Positions 37,701 through 47,818 of a DNA stretch of 64,000 nucleotides are shown piece by piece; position 1 is the stretch's first letter; every line of letters begins with the position of its first letter. The DNA is from Colias croceus. Its lineage: Eukaryota > Arthropoda > Insecta > Lepidoptera > Pieridae. The stretch lies in NCBI RefSeq assembly GCF_905220415.1, contig NC_059548.1, forward strand, positions 7,442,501 through 7,506,500, written 5' to 3'. Under the pieces are notes generated by a model, which was given only the letters and a program-made list of their open reading frames with translations, searched no databases and had not been told where the DNA came from. A program made the translations under genes and the position numbers.

Positions 37701-39526
37701 CATAGCCATGGAATGTTATGCGAGTTCGTTCATTCGTTTATCAATAAAATAAATAAGAATATAGTTACTATTCATATAAGCACAATATAAGTTATATTGA
37801 CTCAAAAATTGTTTACAGATAGAGTGTGGTAAGACCGTAGCAATTGTTGGAAAAAGTGGATGTGGAAAAAGTACCATCATACAACTGTTGATGAGATACT
37901 ATGATCCTGATCAGGGATGCATTGTGAGTTAATAGCTGTGTATCTGGATTGTATCCGCGGACAAACCCTCTTGTCTTTTCGGCTTCTATTCAACCATTCA
38001 AATGTTGATTTCGTTAAATAATTTGTTATAATATGTTGACCCTGACTATTTAACTATGTTTTCATTCCAAATATCAGCAAAATCGAGCGCACTGCGCAAC
38101 AGAATGATTTTGGTAAAAATATTAGAATTGGTTCAATTTAATATAGCTTGCATGAATAGTTGAAAATTAGTATCTGATGAATAGAATACTTTTAATGCTA
38201 GATGTTAGATGGAACACCGCTACCGCAGTTGCGTATGGACCAAATTAGAGATTGCATTGGGCTTGTGTCTCAAGAACCAACTCTGTTTGACCGCTCTATA
38301 AGAGACAATATAGCGTATGGCGCAATTTCCAAGAACATCAGCCAGCAAGAGATTGTGGACGCCGCACGAATGGCCAATATTCACGAATTTATTATATCTT
38401 TGCCGAAGGTATTTTTCTATTATTCTTGATCAGATTAGATTAGATTAGATTAGACCCATTGAGCCCCGAGCGGCCCGATCTGACCACGACACATTAGATT
38501 TTCTATTGTGTCTGTGATTCCGGGGGCTGAGTTATTAAATGAATTGAATGTTAATATAAATAGTTTTCTGTGTCCGCTCCATATATGACATGAGTGTTAC
38601 ATTTAAGAGGTGGCTTTTGTAGGTATGCAACATAGCATTCCATTACAAGGAATCATCAATTTGCTTGTTAAAATGTAGGCATCTGAAAAGTGCATCTGCC
38701 ACATACCTTCTTTAATATTATAGATACCATATCAGTTACTTGCTCTGTGGTACTATATTTGTTTTTAATTGCTCTTTAATAACACTATGCATAATTGACT
38801 GGCTTCTATCATAATATAGGCTACGAAATTTATGGAAGTGGTGAATAGGTTTCCTTTTAAATAGTGTCTATTTGATTTTTTTTCAAAAGTCATCTAATTT
38901 TTAGGGATATGAAACACAAATAGGATCCAAAGGCATTCAATTGTCCGGGGGTCAGAAGCAAAGGGTTGCCATAGCTCGAGCGCTTATACGCCATCCGAAG
39001 ATACTACTTTTGGATGAAGCTACTAGCGCTCTGGACACGGAGAGCGAAAAGGTTAATACCAGTATTATATTTGAAGAATACTGCTCTAGACTCTAAGCTC
39101 TTACAGATTTCTTGCCCACAAAGTAAAATTAATATACTCGCATGAAGTTATTTATTGATCTAGTCAGAGAGGACACTAGGTCTTTGCTAGTAAGCGGTAA
39201 GGCGACGGTTTTGGAATCCTTGAATGGAAAAGGAGCCAAAGGAGTTTCACTTCTGACACGCTCTTTTTTTGTTCTTTCGTGTATCTATTGTCGATTGTCT
39301 ACAAATATGATAGGTGTTAAAGGAAGCACATTGAGTGCAGGTGGTACAAGAAGCGTTGGACGCGGCGAAGGCGGGGCGCACGTGCGTGATGATCGCCCAC
39401 CGGCTGAGCACCGTGCGCGACGCCGACCGCATCTGCGTGCTGCACGCCGGCCGCGTCGCTGAGGGCGGCTCACACGACCACCTGCTCGCGCTCAAGGGTC
39501 TCTACTTCGATATGATGCGCAAATAA
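28721..39526 (+). CDS. ABCB full transporter (P-glycoprotein/MDR-like), nearly complete
   Basis: Exons: 28721-28781, 29108-29383, 29674-29774, 29999-30170, 30570-30741, 31061-31191, 31986-32210, 32282-32407, 32706-32909, 33312-33482, 33614-33812, 34009-34076, 34459-34620, 34952-35056, 35194-35355, 35793-35996, 36405-36646, 37148-37307, 37538-37627, 37819-37923, 38202-38408, 38905-39051, 39341-39526 (TAA). They give about 1225 codons in a single frame if the missing first exon ends in phase 2. The layout is TMD1-NBD1-linker-TMD2-NBD2. NBD1 has Walker A GPSGCGKSS, Q-loop VWQEPVLF, signature LSGGQKQR, Walker B ILLLDEATSALD and H-loop AHRLST. NBD2 has GKSGCGKST, VSQEPTLF, LSGGQKQR, ILLLDEATSALD and AHRLST. 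Nothing is missing, so it should be an active ATP-driven efflux pump of the plasma membrane. The linker junctions (33812/34009 and 34076/34459) are the least certain. AATAAA follows the stop at 39539. Confidence 0.94.
30295..30344. repeat. Hairpin in ABCB gene 2 intron
   Basis: TATGTTACCGGCCAAA at 30295-30310 is exactly inverted at 30329-30344 across an 18-base loop (ATTGGCGTTAGGGTCGGG). It lies in the intron between the exons ending 30170 and starting 30570. Confidence 0.8.
31318..31740 (-). repeat. Nested LINE fragments with reverse transcriptase remnant
   Basis: 31318-31500 is an RTE-like tail in reverse orientation. Inside it, 31508-31670 on the minus strand translates to FDNIKILGLIIDGGLTFNDH and VCKKAIARYKLLARAARVSW, the pattern that follows the catalytic region in reverse transcriptases of Jockey/CR1-like non-LTR retrotransposons. 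It is only about 60 codons long and is not functional. It lies in the intron between the exons ending at 31191 and starting at 31986. Confidence 0.7.
32434..32592. mobile_element. TIR element of about 160 bp in ABCB intron
   Basis: TGGCGCAGATATGGCGGAGC near 32438 is inverted as CTCCGCCTTATCTGCGCCGG ending at 32590; terminal symmetry extends about 30 bp with few mismatches. It is a non-autonomous element that took up residence between the Walker A exon and the Q-loop exon. Confidence 0.65.
33024..33206. mobile_element. Short interspersed element, copy 1
   Basis: It starts AAAATTGGTTGTCTGTAAAG and ends ATAAGACGTTGTCACGTCAA. Internal inverted matches GAACGTGACAACGT and ACGTTGTCACGT lie near the two ends. 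A second copy is at 61350-61557 with an extra 30-base stretch near its right end. It lies directly upstream of the exon-fragment duplication at 33242. Confidence 0.7.
33242..33275 (+). repeat. Duplicated fragment of ABCB exon 33312-33482
   Basis: GCCAAAGTGCAACGAGCCCT and the following CGATAAGGTGCGTGT occur here and again at 33455-33489, where they are the last 28 nt of the NBD1 signature/Walker B exon plus its donor. The intronic copy brings a decoy donor site but no acceptor of its own. Confidence 0.85.
38431..38455. repeat. AGATT microsatellite
   Basis: A run of tandem AGATT units in the intron after exon 38202-38408, followed by a GC-richer tract (GAGCCCCGAGCGGCCCG) that may be the head of an interspersed repeat. 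Confidence 0.7.
39190..39265. repeat. Short repeat shared with 22083-22135
   Basis: AAGGCGACGGTTTTGGAATC then GTTTCACTTCTGACACGC repeats, with changes, the segment near 22.1 kb. It lies in the last intron of ABCB gene 2. Confidence 0.5.
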
Positions 39527-39538
39527 TGGCGATAAATT

Positions 39539-39544
39539 AAATAA
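39539..39544 (+). terminator. Polyadenylation signal of ABCB gene 2
   Basis: AATAAA 12 bases after the TAA stop, followed by AT- and GT-rich sequence (TTGTTTACTTGGTGTTTTTT), a plausible cleavage and polyadenylation region. Confidence 0.6.
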
Positions 39545-40265
39545 AACTATATGTTTATTGTTTACTTGGTGTTTTTTTTGGTCGAATTTTATAAATCCTA
39601 AACAATCTTCAATCTCTAAACCAATAATTAGCATTAGTTATGATTGGCCTTTTGTAAAAACAGTAAATGGACTTACCTACTTAATCAACCACATCTACAT
39701 GGCAGGTTAGAGGAAAGTCACCAAATATGGAATACCATTTTGTTTTTGGGATATAAAAATAAAACTTCACATAAATTAAATCAGTTTATTGTTTTTACTG
39801 ATCAGTCATGTACATCTATGAGTAATAATTAACAACCTTAAACCAAATATATCAGTAAACAAATTAAAATCTTACACAAAAAACAAAATCACAAAAGAGT
39901 AACCAAATATGGAATACCTAGGTACCCATAATATATGGAATATAAGCAAAAATCAACATAACAATGACAAAAATATAATGAATATCTTTGAGATCAATTA
40001 AATGAATATAACATATTGTGATAAATGAAAGGGGTTACGTAATTACTTGCAAAAGTCACAAATCCAGATCCATCTGGAACAGCACATCATAATTGTTCAG
40101 AGCCCATACATCAAGCATTTAATTCAACTTTCTCCACTTTCATCCATGGAAAGAAGTCTTGAACAGAACCTCCTGACTCTGCTGATGCATGTATGTTACT
40201 AAAAACAAATATTACATACCTACAGTTTTTAAAGAAATAATAGCAATTTATATTATATTCCATAA
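39545..40265. other. Intergenic downstream of ABCB gene 2, no gene seen
   Basis: AT-rich. The phrase ACCAAATATGGAATACC occurs twice (near 39719 and 39903) and a related CATATTTGGTGACTTTCC lies at 49570, suggesting a low-copy repeat. No exons recognised. Confidence 0.4.
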
Positions 40266-40742
40266 CTAGCTTCCGCCCGCGACTCCGTCCGCGCGGATGT
40301 CGGTCTTCGCGTGGATGGTTTATTTCTCCATTTTGAGTAACTCTGACAATGACATCTTATAAATATCTATTGGTGTGTATTGGACCCAAATACGGCTAGG
40401 CCTAATATAATACGCAACGTGTGTTCGCGGTTCTACAGAACAACGTCTATGGATAAAACTGAAAAATTAAAATAAATTTTTTTCTACCTATTTTCCTGAA
40501 TAAAAAGTATCCTATTTTACGCCCAGGATAATAAGGTATAATTATACCAAGTTTCATCGAAATCGAACCGTTAGTTTTCACGTGATGCCTTCACATACAG
40601 ACAGACAGACAGACAGACAGACAAAAATTTTTTTAATCACATATTTGGGTTTGGTATCGATCCAGTAACACCCCCTGGTATTTATTTTTTCAATATTTTC
40701 AATGTACAGAATTGACCCTTCTACAGATTTATTATATACTAG
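40266..40742 (-). repeat. RTE-like retroelement 3' fragment, inverted copy
   Basis: The reverse complement of the 27188-27650 segment, with CTAGCTTCCGCCCGCGACTC at the left and ACAGATTTATTATATACTAG at the right, and a (CAGA)n run at about 40597-40622. Confidence 0.7.
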
Positions 40743-41334
40743 CTGTGCCCGCGACTTCGTCCGCGTGGAATAGTGACTGCATAGTAGTTACTAATTAACT
40801 TAATTATTGAGTAAACACGTACTACCATAAATAATTAAAAGAACTGATAGTAAAATTTATTACCGAACTGTGCTAAAAATAAAAAAAATAAATGCCTTAT
40901 TAATTTTCTATGTATTTCTTTTACATTATGTCATATTATTATTTTTAAGCACCAGGGGGGAGGCGAGCAAATTTCTTCCTTCCTTGTATGGATGTTATTA
41001 ACAATGTATCGTGCAGCAACTGATCAGCTTAATCGATACTCAGTTCTTATCAAATCCAGCACCAAATCCAAATCAGATCTTTCCTGTCTCACGCCTGTAG
41101 TAACTAAACCGTTTAGACCAAGGGTCTTCAACGTTTATGAAGCCAAGGGCCAACTATACTTTGATATTTGTTCGGTGGGCCGCAATAAAACAAAAACTTT
41201 TTATTACTAGCTGCGCTCCGCGGTTTCATCTGCTTTTTTCAGTTCCAGTAAGAATGTTGAAATAAAAACTAACAATAATATTTAAAGTTATTTATTATTT
41301 AATTTTACAGTACTAAAAGTAATTGAAATTGAAA

Positions 41335-43125
41335 TCAATGAGACGATTGACATTGTTTATTCTTAACTAGCTTATCAATATCAGTCCCTATGGTGGTCGT
41401 TGAAATCCTCAAACTGTTTTCTAGGTGAATATCGGTGATTCTACTCCTTGTCTTCGACTTAACGTTTTTCATCCGAGAAAATAACTGCTCGCACAGGTAT
41501 GTGGTACCAAACAGAGATGTCATTTTCAGTGCATGGTCTCTTATCTTAGGAAAATGTGTAGTAGTGATGTATTTTGAATAGAACTCGAACAATACTAAGT
41601 TGAATTTGTCTTTCAAAGAAGAGTTGCATTGTAATTCTATCAACTCCATCTGAACATCATCAGGGACATCTTCGACAGAAACATTGAATGGGCGAGCAAA
41701 CAAATTCAAGCTTTTTTCATGTTTTCGGAAATCGGTAAAACGCGACTCGAATTGTGTTTTCAGATCCAGCAGCGCGGTAATATATTTGTCCATGTTGAGA
41801 ATTCGACATGACGATAAATGTGGAAAATGCGTGGTCATATTATTTTTTAACTGATTGATCCACAACTCCAACTTCACTTCAAACGCTTTTAAAGCGTCAA
41901 ATAGTTCATGAACCATATTATCTTTTCCTTGCAATTTCTTATTTAAATCATTGAGATGTGCTGTTATATCAACAAGAAATCCAAAATCACTTAGCCATGC
42001 TTCATCACCAAACTGTGGAATAGCTTTATCCTTATTAAGCATAAATGCTGCAATTTCTTTTCGCAAATCGAACACCCTTTTTAACATTTTTCCCCTGCTA
42101 AGCCAACGAACATCACAGAAATAGGTAATGTCACCATATTCGGCGTCTTGTTCTTTTAAAAACTCCTGAAATTGCCTGTGGTTAAGACCTCGAGATTTGA
42201 TGAAGTTAACGGTTTTTACCACAATACTCATAACGTCTTGAATATTAACTGACTTAGCACTTAAATTCTCTTGATGTATGATACAGTGGTACTGTATTAA
42301 AGAGACATCGGGATTATTTTTCTTTATTAAAGCAACAAGTCCTTCGTTTTTTCCAACCATAGATGGTGCGCCGTCTGTGCAAATTCCAGCCAAATTTGAT
42401 AATTTGAGTCCATATCTATCTATGACGGAATTGAACGATTCCAACACATCACATCCTCTTGTACTACCTTTCATAGGAAAAAGAGCAGCCATTTCTTCGG
42501 TAACGACAAAATTAACGTCAATGCCGCGAATGAACACTGCCAGTTGAGCGGTGTCAGTTATGTCGGTACTTTCGTCGAGTGCAATGGAGTAATAAACAAA
42601 TTGCGACACGCGTTCCTTTAATGATCGTTCGATATCATTAGCCAATTCTTCTACCCTCCTTGCGACTGTAACGCCGGAGAGACTTATTTTGGAAAAAAGT
42701 TGTTTTTGCGAGGGACATAAAACTTCCGCTGCGGCCTCCATACATTCTTTTATGAATTCACCGTCGGTAAATGGTTTTGACTTCTTAGCAATTTTCTCCG
42801 AAATTATGTAGCTAACTCTTACACTTGCTTCACTATCTTCATTTTGTTTGTGAAAAGAATTCTGTTGTTTTTTAAGTTGTTTCTTCAGAGTCTCCACCTT
42901 ATCAATTCGTAATTGTCCTTGAAGATGTGCAAACTTACTAGAATGTTTTGACTCATAATGACGCTTGATATTGTATTCTTTCACCACAGAAACTGATTCA
43001 TTACATACGAGGCAAATGGGTTTTTCCCCGACACAGACGAAAAGATATAAATTCGTCCATTTATCTTGAAATAATCTGTGTTCATCAACGACCTTCCGTT
43101 TTCTACTTGAACTTGCTGCCATCAC
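41335..43125 (-). CDS. hAT transposase (ZBED5/GTF2IRD2-like type)
   Basis: A single 596-codon exon starting MMAASSSRKRK. Residues about 15-65 look like a BED-type zinc finger: aromatic residues in WTNLYLFVCVGEK, then PICLVCNESV, and the His pair in IKRHYESKH. A coiled-coil-like KKQLKKQQ segment follows. The central region carries hAT transposase features: ALDESTDI (first catalytic acid area), ICTDGAPSMVG, HCIIHQENL and CDVRWLSRG. The C-terminal dimerisation region has TSLFGTTYLCEQLFSRM, which is typical of the family. Known relatives include domesticated vertebrate genes (ZBED5, GTF2IRD2) and active hAT elements; here the flanking TIRs and target duplication say it is still a transposon gene. 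The protein would bind the TIRs and cut and paste the element. No frameshift or stop is present. Confidence 0.93.
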   Translation of the reverse strand: MMAASSSRKRKVVDEHRLFQDKWTNLYLFVCVGEKPICLVCNESVSVVKEYNIKRHYESKHSSKFAHLQGQLRIDKVETLKKQLKKQQNSFHKQNEDSEASVRVSYIISEKIAKKSKPFTDGEFIKECMEAAAEVLCPSQKQLFSKISLSGVTVARRVEELANDIERSLKERVSQFVYYSIALDESTDITDTAQLAVFIRGIDVNFVVTEEMAALFPMKGSTRGCDVLESFNSVIDRYGLKLSNLAGICTDGAPSMVGKNEGLVALIKKNNPDVSLIQYHCIIHQENLSAKSVNIQDVMSIVVKTVNFIKSRGLNHRQFQEFLKEQDAEYGDITYFCDVRWLSRGKMLKRVFDLRKEIAAFMLNKDKAIPQFGDEAWLSDFGFLVDITAHLNDLNKKLQGKDNMVHELFDALKAFEVKLELWINQLKNNMTTHFPHLSSCRILNMDKYITALLDLKTQFESRFTDFRKHEKSLNLFARPFNVSVEDVPDDVQMELIELQCNSSLKDKFNLVLFEFYSKYITTTHFPKIRDHALKMTSLFGTTYLCEQLFSRMKNVKSKTRSRITDIHLENSLRISTTTIGTDIDKLVKNKQCQSSH

Positions 43126-43353
43126 AATAATTTGATATTACTAAATCAAGTTACAACTTGTTTAAACGCACTGAACGAGCGAATGAGATAAACGCGTCCG
43201 AAGTTCTGTGAGATGCAAACCTGACTTGCTTGCCAGCCGCGCGCGCCACTGCGTTTCAGCGACTGCCACTGCGTCACCGCACCGTGCGCCCCTACCTGCC
43301 AAGCGCGAGCGCGGAACTCAGTTTTGGACTACGCGCGTTTTATTTAACCTATC

Positions 43354-43678
43354 TTACTTTTACGATAATAGCCATTGACTTTTATACCGTGCCAGATGTG
43401 GATACAGTTACCTATTCAAATTGTTTACAATACAGCTGAGCCGGTCGTTCTACAGATATAATTCTCCGAAAATATTAAATGACGAAGCGGGCCTTGACGC
43501 TACGGCATGCATGTGCTTTGTTTCTAAGAATTACAAAAGACCCTAAACTTTGATTACTTTTACGATAATAGCCATTGACTTTTATACCGTGCCAGATGTG
43601 GATACAGTTACCTATTCAAATTGTTTACAATACAGCTGAGCCGGTCGTTCTACAGATATAATTCTCCGAAAATATTAA
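43354..43678. repeat. 125-bp direct duplication inside the hAT element
   Basis: 43354-43478 and 43554-43678 read the same by eye, from TTACTTTTACGATAATAGCC to CTCCGAAAATATTAA, offset by exactly 200 bp. They lie between the transposase start and the right TIR, probably in the 5' regulatory or subterminal region. Confidence 0.9.
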
Positions 43679-44000
43679 CCAAATGTGGTCACTTAATGCG
43701 GTATGTCGTAGTAAACAATGTCGTAAAAACCAATGTTTTCGATAAGGCGGTCATATAACATTCAGCCAGGACCTTTGATTTTGGTCAATTTAACCGGTAT
43801 GTTGTTCTAAAGTTCTAAACGATGTCGCCATAAACGGTTTTGACTGTATATTTTTAAATTATATAATAGAAATAAATACATAAAAACAATTTCTATACAT
43901 ATGAACCTCATTTTGAGTAAACTAATGCCGGGCCGCCAAGGATGCTGCCGCGGGCCGCATGCGGCCCGCGGGCCGCACGTTGAAGACCCTTAGTTTAGAC

Positions 44001-44395
44001 CGTGCAATAAAAATTAAATAAAAAAAAACCCCAACGCAACGAAGAAAAGTGCATAGAAAAAGGAATAAATAATTTCACAAACTTCCGGACGATCTTTAAA
44101 AATAAATACCATTTTAAATATTTATAAAAATAACAACAAACAAAAGTCGTCGGGGCTGCCATGCCAACATTATCATAATATAATATCATATTATATACCT
44201 CTATAAATATTTTTTTTAGAATGGTACTTACTTAATTTTTAAGATCGTCGGGAAGTTTGAAAAATGATTTATTCCTTTATCTTCGTTGCTTTGGAATTTT
44301 TTTTAATTTTTAAATTTTTAAACTTCTGTTTCTTATTTTCATGTAATATTTTCAAGTGAGCGAGACCGAACTATCAAATGTACCTCCATATTACA
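44001..44395. other. Spacer right of the hAT element
   Basis: AT-rich sequence. 44038-44280 shows loose internal inverted similarity (AACGAAGAAAAG on the left, CTTCGTTGCTTTGG on the right). No gene. Confidence 0.35.
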
Positions 44396-44575
44396 TTCCT
44401 ACATCATATTGATTTGGGCCGTAACCGTGCCCAAATTGTAATGGACCACAGTGGCAAAAGAAGTGGTATATTTAGGAAAAAAAATTCCAAGGGCCAGGCC
44501 TATGTGGCTTTGAGTAGAGTTCAAAATTTCCAGGGTGTGGCTATCCTCTCGCTCCCATATCTCCTCTTCTTTCAC
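44396..44575 (+). pseudogene. Helitron/PIF1-type helicase C-terminal remnant
   Basis: The frame reads IVMDHSGKRSGIFRKKNSKG and then QAYVALSRVQNFQGVAIL. GQ-YVALSRV is the motif VI signature of PIF1-family helicases, including the helicase half of Helitron proteins. Only about 60 codons survive, flanked by noncoding repeats, so it is a relic. It is followed by a tandem-repeat array like those found near Helitron 3' ends, which suggests one decayed element. Confidence 0.75.
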
Positions 44576-44619
44576 AGATTTTTAACCCTTTCCTTTCCAC
44601 CCCTAGTAAATGGCAGAAC

Positions 44620-44996
44620 CGATTTTGATGTAAACCTACTATACGTTATTGTCAAGTTATTGTACCTATATGTACATTGTACACGTCATATCCTGTCGTT
44701 TGATGCTCCATTTGGTTTATTTATACCCACTGTCGCCCCTAAAGTGCCCTAAATGTAATAAACGGATGAACCGATTTCGATAAAATATGACTAATTGTAA
44801 TTCACACTTTGCCCTTTCATATGCCCCGTTTGAGTATATTATTTGACCACATTCGATTATTGTTCATTTCCACTTTTACCGCTGTAATCTAATAAATGGA
44901 TTAACCGAATTGGATAAAAATATAACTAACTGTACTTCACCCGTTATGCACTTTCATATTTGACAATATTCGTTTTTTTCATTCCCACTTTTACCC
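44620..44996 (+). repeat. Tandem repeat array, left part (~110-150-bp units)
   Basis: Units contain AATAAACGGATGAACCGATT, 'ctaattgtaattcacactttgccctttcatatg', and CCACTTTTACC. Copies start near 44635, 44756 and 44890. The array is broken at 44997 by the TIR element and resumes at 48217. Confidence 0.75.
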
Positions 44997-45631
44997 ATAT
45001 ATCGCGGGTCTCAAACCATAGGGGCGTATCCACAAAACCCCTACTTTTCAGGAGAGACAAAAAACTTAATAACTTTTTTTGTGATGGAGCCACCTTGTTG
45101 TGTTTTTGCATGTAGCTATATATTAACACTGCAGTTAATATGGAATGCTTGGTTTTAAGTTATTCCCTCTGTAACACTAGTTTTTAGCTGATACGTCTAT
45201 TTGCCATGACGAATAGATGGCAAAACTCCGTCAAATTTCCCCCATAAATGTATGGAATTTATGGACGTAAAACCCTTCTCCTTAAATTATTAATATTTAT
45301 ACTTATATTTATTTTTACCTAGTCGGTAACTCAAAATATTGTAATTTAGGAATGAGAACCCATCGAAATTAACGTTATTTACGCGGTTTTTAAAATTCTT
45401 ACGCCTGTTTGGCTTGGCATTTATATTGAGAGGCGTTTGAATTCAAAGTAGAGGTATAAACCAGTTTTATTCTACAATCTAGACAAAAAAAACAAATGGG
45501 AGTAATTACACAATATTTTCTGTGTGACAATAAAAATAAGCATATAAAAAAATTAAATTTATTTATATATCTGAACATAGTTACTTAGGTACCTACTTTA
45601 AATGACTAAAGTCACAAACATTTTTAAACAA

Positions 45632-46318
45632 ACGTTAAAAACAACCGACTTCAATATGTAACAGAAAAGTAAAAAATAAAAAAAAGATTTGATGTTATTT
45701 ATTTTAACATATTATTTAGATGTGCTATTTACTAAATAGGTTTGATACTAAGTGCTTAGTGCTTGGCACCGACTTCAAAGCTATTTAATAAATAACTAGC
45801 ACATCTAAATAATATGTAGTAATTAATAATATCAGATCTTTTTTTTTTATTTTTTACTTTTCCGTTATTGAAGTCGGTTGTTTTTAACGTAGTTATTTTT
45901 ATTTAATACTTTATAGTGTATTTTTCAACACGAATCAAACGAGCCCAAACTCGATAAAGTTGAGTCAATATATTACTGAGTTCCTATGGCCACCTTCCGA
46001 TTCCATCATCAAATCAGCTCTATGTCATGATAATGTTTCATCGTTATCCAATTTACATACGTATACAAAATTTCAGCTTAATCGGTTACCGGGATTAAGT
46101 GTATCAAAGTTACTTGCTAGATTTCAATTAAGTTATCGAGATCAGACAAAAATGTTCATAAAATAAAAACTGCTAGGCCTATCCGAATAATTTTTTTATG
46201 AGACCAATTCGACAACATTACGCATCAAACAAAAAAATTATCACATAGATCGGTCCAGAAACCTCGGAGTAATCGGTGTACATACATAAAAAAAAATATA
46301 CCGGCCAAATTGATAACA
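45632..46318. mobile_element. Foldback-type repeat, second copy of the 19341 family
   Basis: It contains the inverted arms with ACCGACTTC near 45645 and GAAGTCGGTTGTTTTTAACG near 45870. It has the same 3' body as 19635-20060, including ACTCGATAAAGTTGAGTCAA and CCTCGGAGTAATCGGTGTAC. It is nested in the TIR element above. Confidence 0.7.
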
Positions 46319-46745
46319 TAATTTTTACATGATTTGCTGGAGACATCATTACATATCTTAGCATTGAAGCTACCACTCAATTTCGATTTTATCCTGGGCA
46401 GCAATCAGAATAAAGAATCAGGTTTCCACATTGGTAAGCTTGGTGATATAAGTATACAAACATATTGAGACTTCATTTGCCCCTCTGTTTCTCTCGTACT
46501 CTGGCCAAAAGTAACAGTAGCCCTGTTTGCTCACTGCATTATGTATTCTGAAATTCATAAAGCCCAATTTCCTTTTATAAAAGATAGGTTTACCCAAAAC
46601 TAATGGACAGTATAATACTGCTTCGAAATCAAATACAGGTATAGAAAAGAAGAGTAGAGTCAACCATTGCCTTTAATTTGTCTTCTTCTTTTCTTCTTTG
46701 GCATATTCTTTCCTATTAACATGTTCTTGATTATACTCCTCCTGT

Positions 46746-47330
46746 TTTTAGGGTTCCATAGCCAAAATGGCAAAAACGGAACCCTTATAGTTTCGTCATG
46801 TCCGTCTGTCCGTCTGTCCGTCTGTCCGTCTGTCACAGCCGATTTACTCGGAAACTATAAGTACTACAGTGATGAAATTTGATGGGAATATGTGTTGTAT
46901 GAACCGCTACAAAAATATGACACTAAATAGTAAAAAAAAGAATTGGGGGTGGGGCCCCCCATACATGTAACTGAGGGATGAAATTTTTTTTTTCGATGTA
47001 CATACCCGTGTGGGGTATCAATGGAAAGGTCTTTTAAAATGATATAAAGTTTTCTAAAAAACATTTTTCTTAAAGTGAACGGTTTTTGAGATATCAGCTC
47101 TCAAAGTCGTAAAAAGTATGTCCCCCCCCCTCTATTTTTATAACTACGGGGTATAAAATTCTAAAAAAAATAGAGGTGATGCATGCTAATTAACTCTTTC
47201 AACGATTTTTGGTTTGATCAAAGTATCTCTTATAGTTTTTGAGATAGGTTGATTTAACTGTAATTTATTATATTTGCTGCTACGGAACCCTTTGTGCGCG
47301 AGCCCGACTCGCACTTGGCCGGTTTTATTC
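46746..47330 (+). repeat. Retroelement-like repeat (GGGTTCC...GGCCGGTTTT family)
   Basis: It begins AGGGTTCCATAGCCAAAATG, has a GTCCGTCT microsatellite at 46800-46832, and ends TGCGCGAGCCCGACTCGCAC then TTGGCCGGTTTTA. A diverged copy lies at 62633-63085. No intact frame. Confidence 0.75.
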
Positions 47331-47442
47331 TTTCTGTTCTTCTTCGGGTAACTGCTCAAACTTATGACACCAACATTGGTCTATCCTCGGCTTGTGAAAA
47401 TCTTAACCTTATTATTCTCCATGCAATGTTCTTTATAAAATA

Positions 47443-47640
47443 ACTAGCTTACCACCCGCGGCTTCGCCCGCTTTCTCTAAAACGATTTGAAATTTAAACT
47501 ATCCTGTCTCTCAAGTTGGATCGAACTGCACATGGTGTGCGAATTTTATTATAATCGGTTAAGTGGTTTAGGAGTCCATTGAAGACAAACATTGTGACAC
47601 GAGATTTATATACTTTTTACTATTACTATATATATATATA
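47443..47640 (-). repeat. RTE-like repeat tail
   Basis: It begins ACTAGCTTACCACCCGCGG followed by CTTCGCCCGCTTT, as at 9378, and ends in a TATATATA run. Confidence 0.65.
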
Positions 47641-47818
47641 TAGTAATAGTAAATTCACTAAAGTTATTCCACGCATTAGAATTAAATCTACTCGCTTTGG
47701 CATCTCACTGCAGAATGATCGTGTTTCCGTGTTGTTGACATGACGATACGTCCACCAACTTGCTCTGTGACGTCCTCCTAGTGACGAAATCTGGAGACAG
47801 CAATACTAAAATATGTAG

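Larger units (their letters stand above)
41119..43992 (-). mobile_element. Complete hAT DNA transposon
   Basis: The left terminus CAAGGGTCTTCAACGT (41119-41134) is inverted at the right terminus (ACGTTGAAGACCCTTA, 43977-43992) with only the outermost base differing. The 8-bp GTTTAGAC is present immediately outside both ends (41111-41118 and 43993-44000), the target-site duplication length expected for hAT. The right subterminal region is very GC-rich and palindromic (CGCGGGCCGCATGCGGCCCGCG). The element encodes one uninterrupted transposase on the minus strand. Termini, target duplication and frame are all intact, so it is recent and perhaps autonomous. Confidence 0.93.

Noticed and set aside
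39142..39495. Several frames overlapping the last ABCB exon, including RRPRRGRRAARR-type products
   Set aside because: Frame shadows of the GC-rich exon 39341-39526 and the intronic repeat before it.
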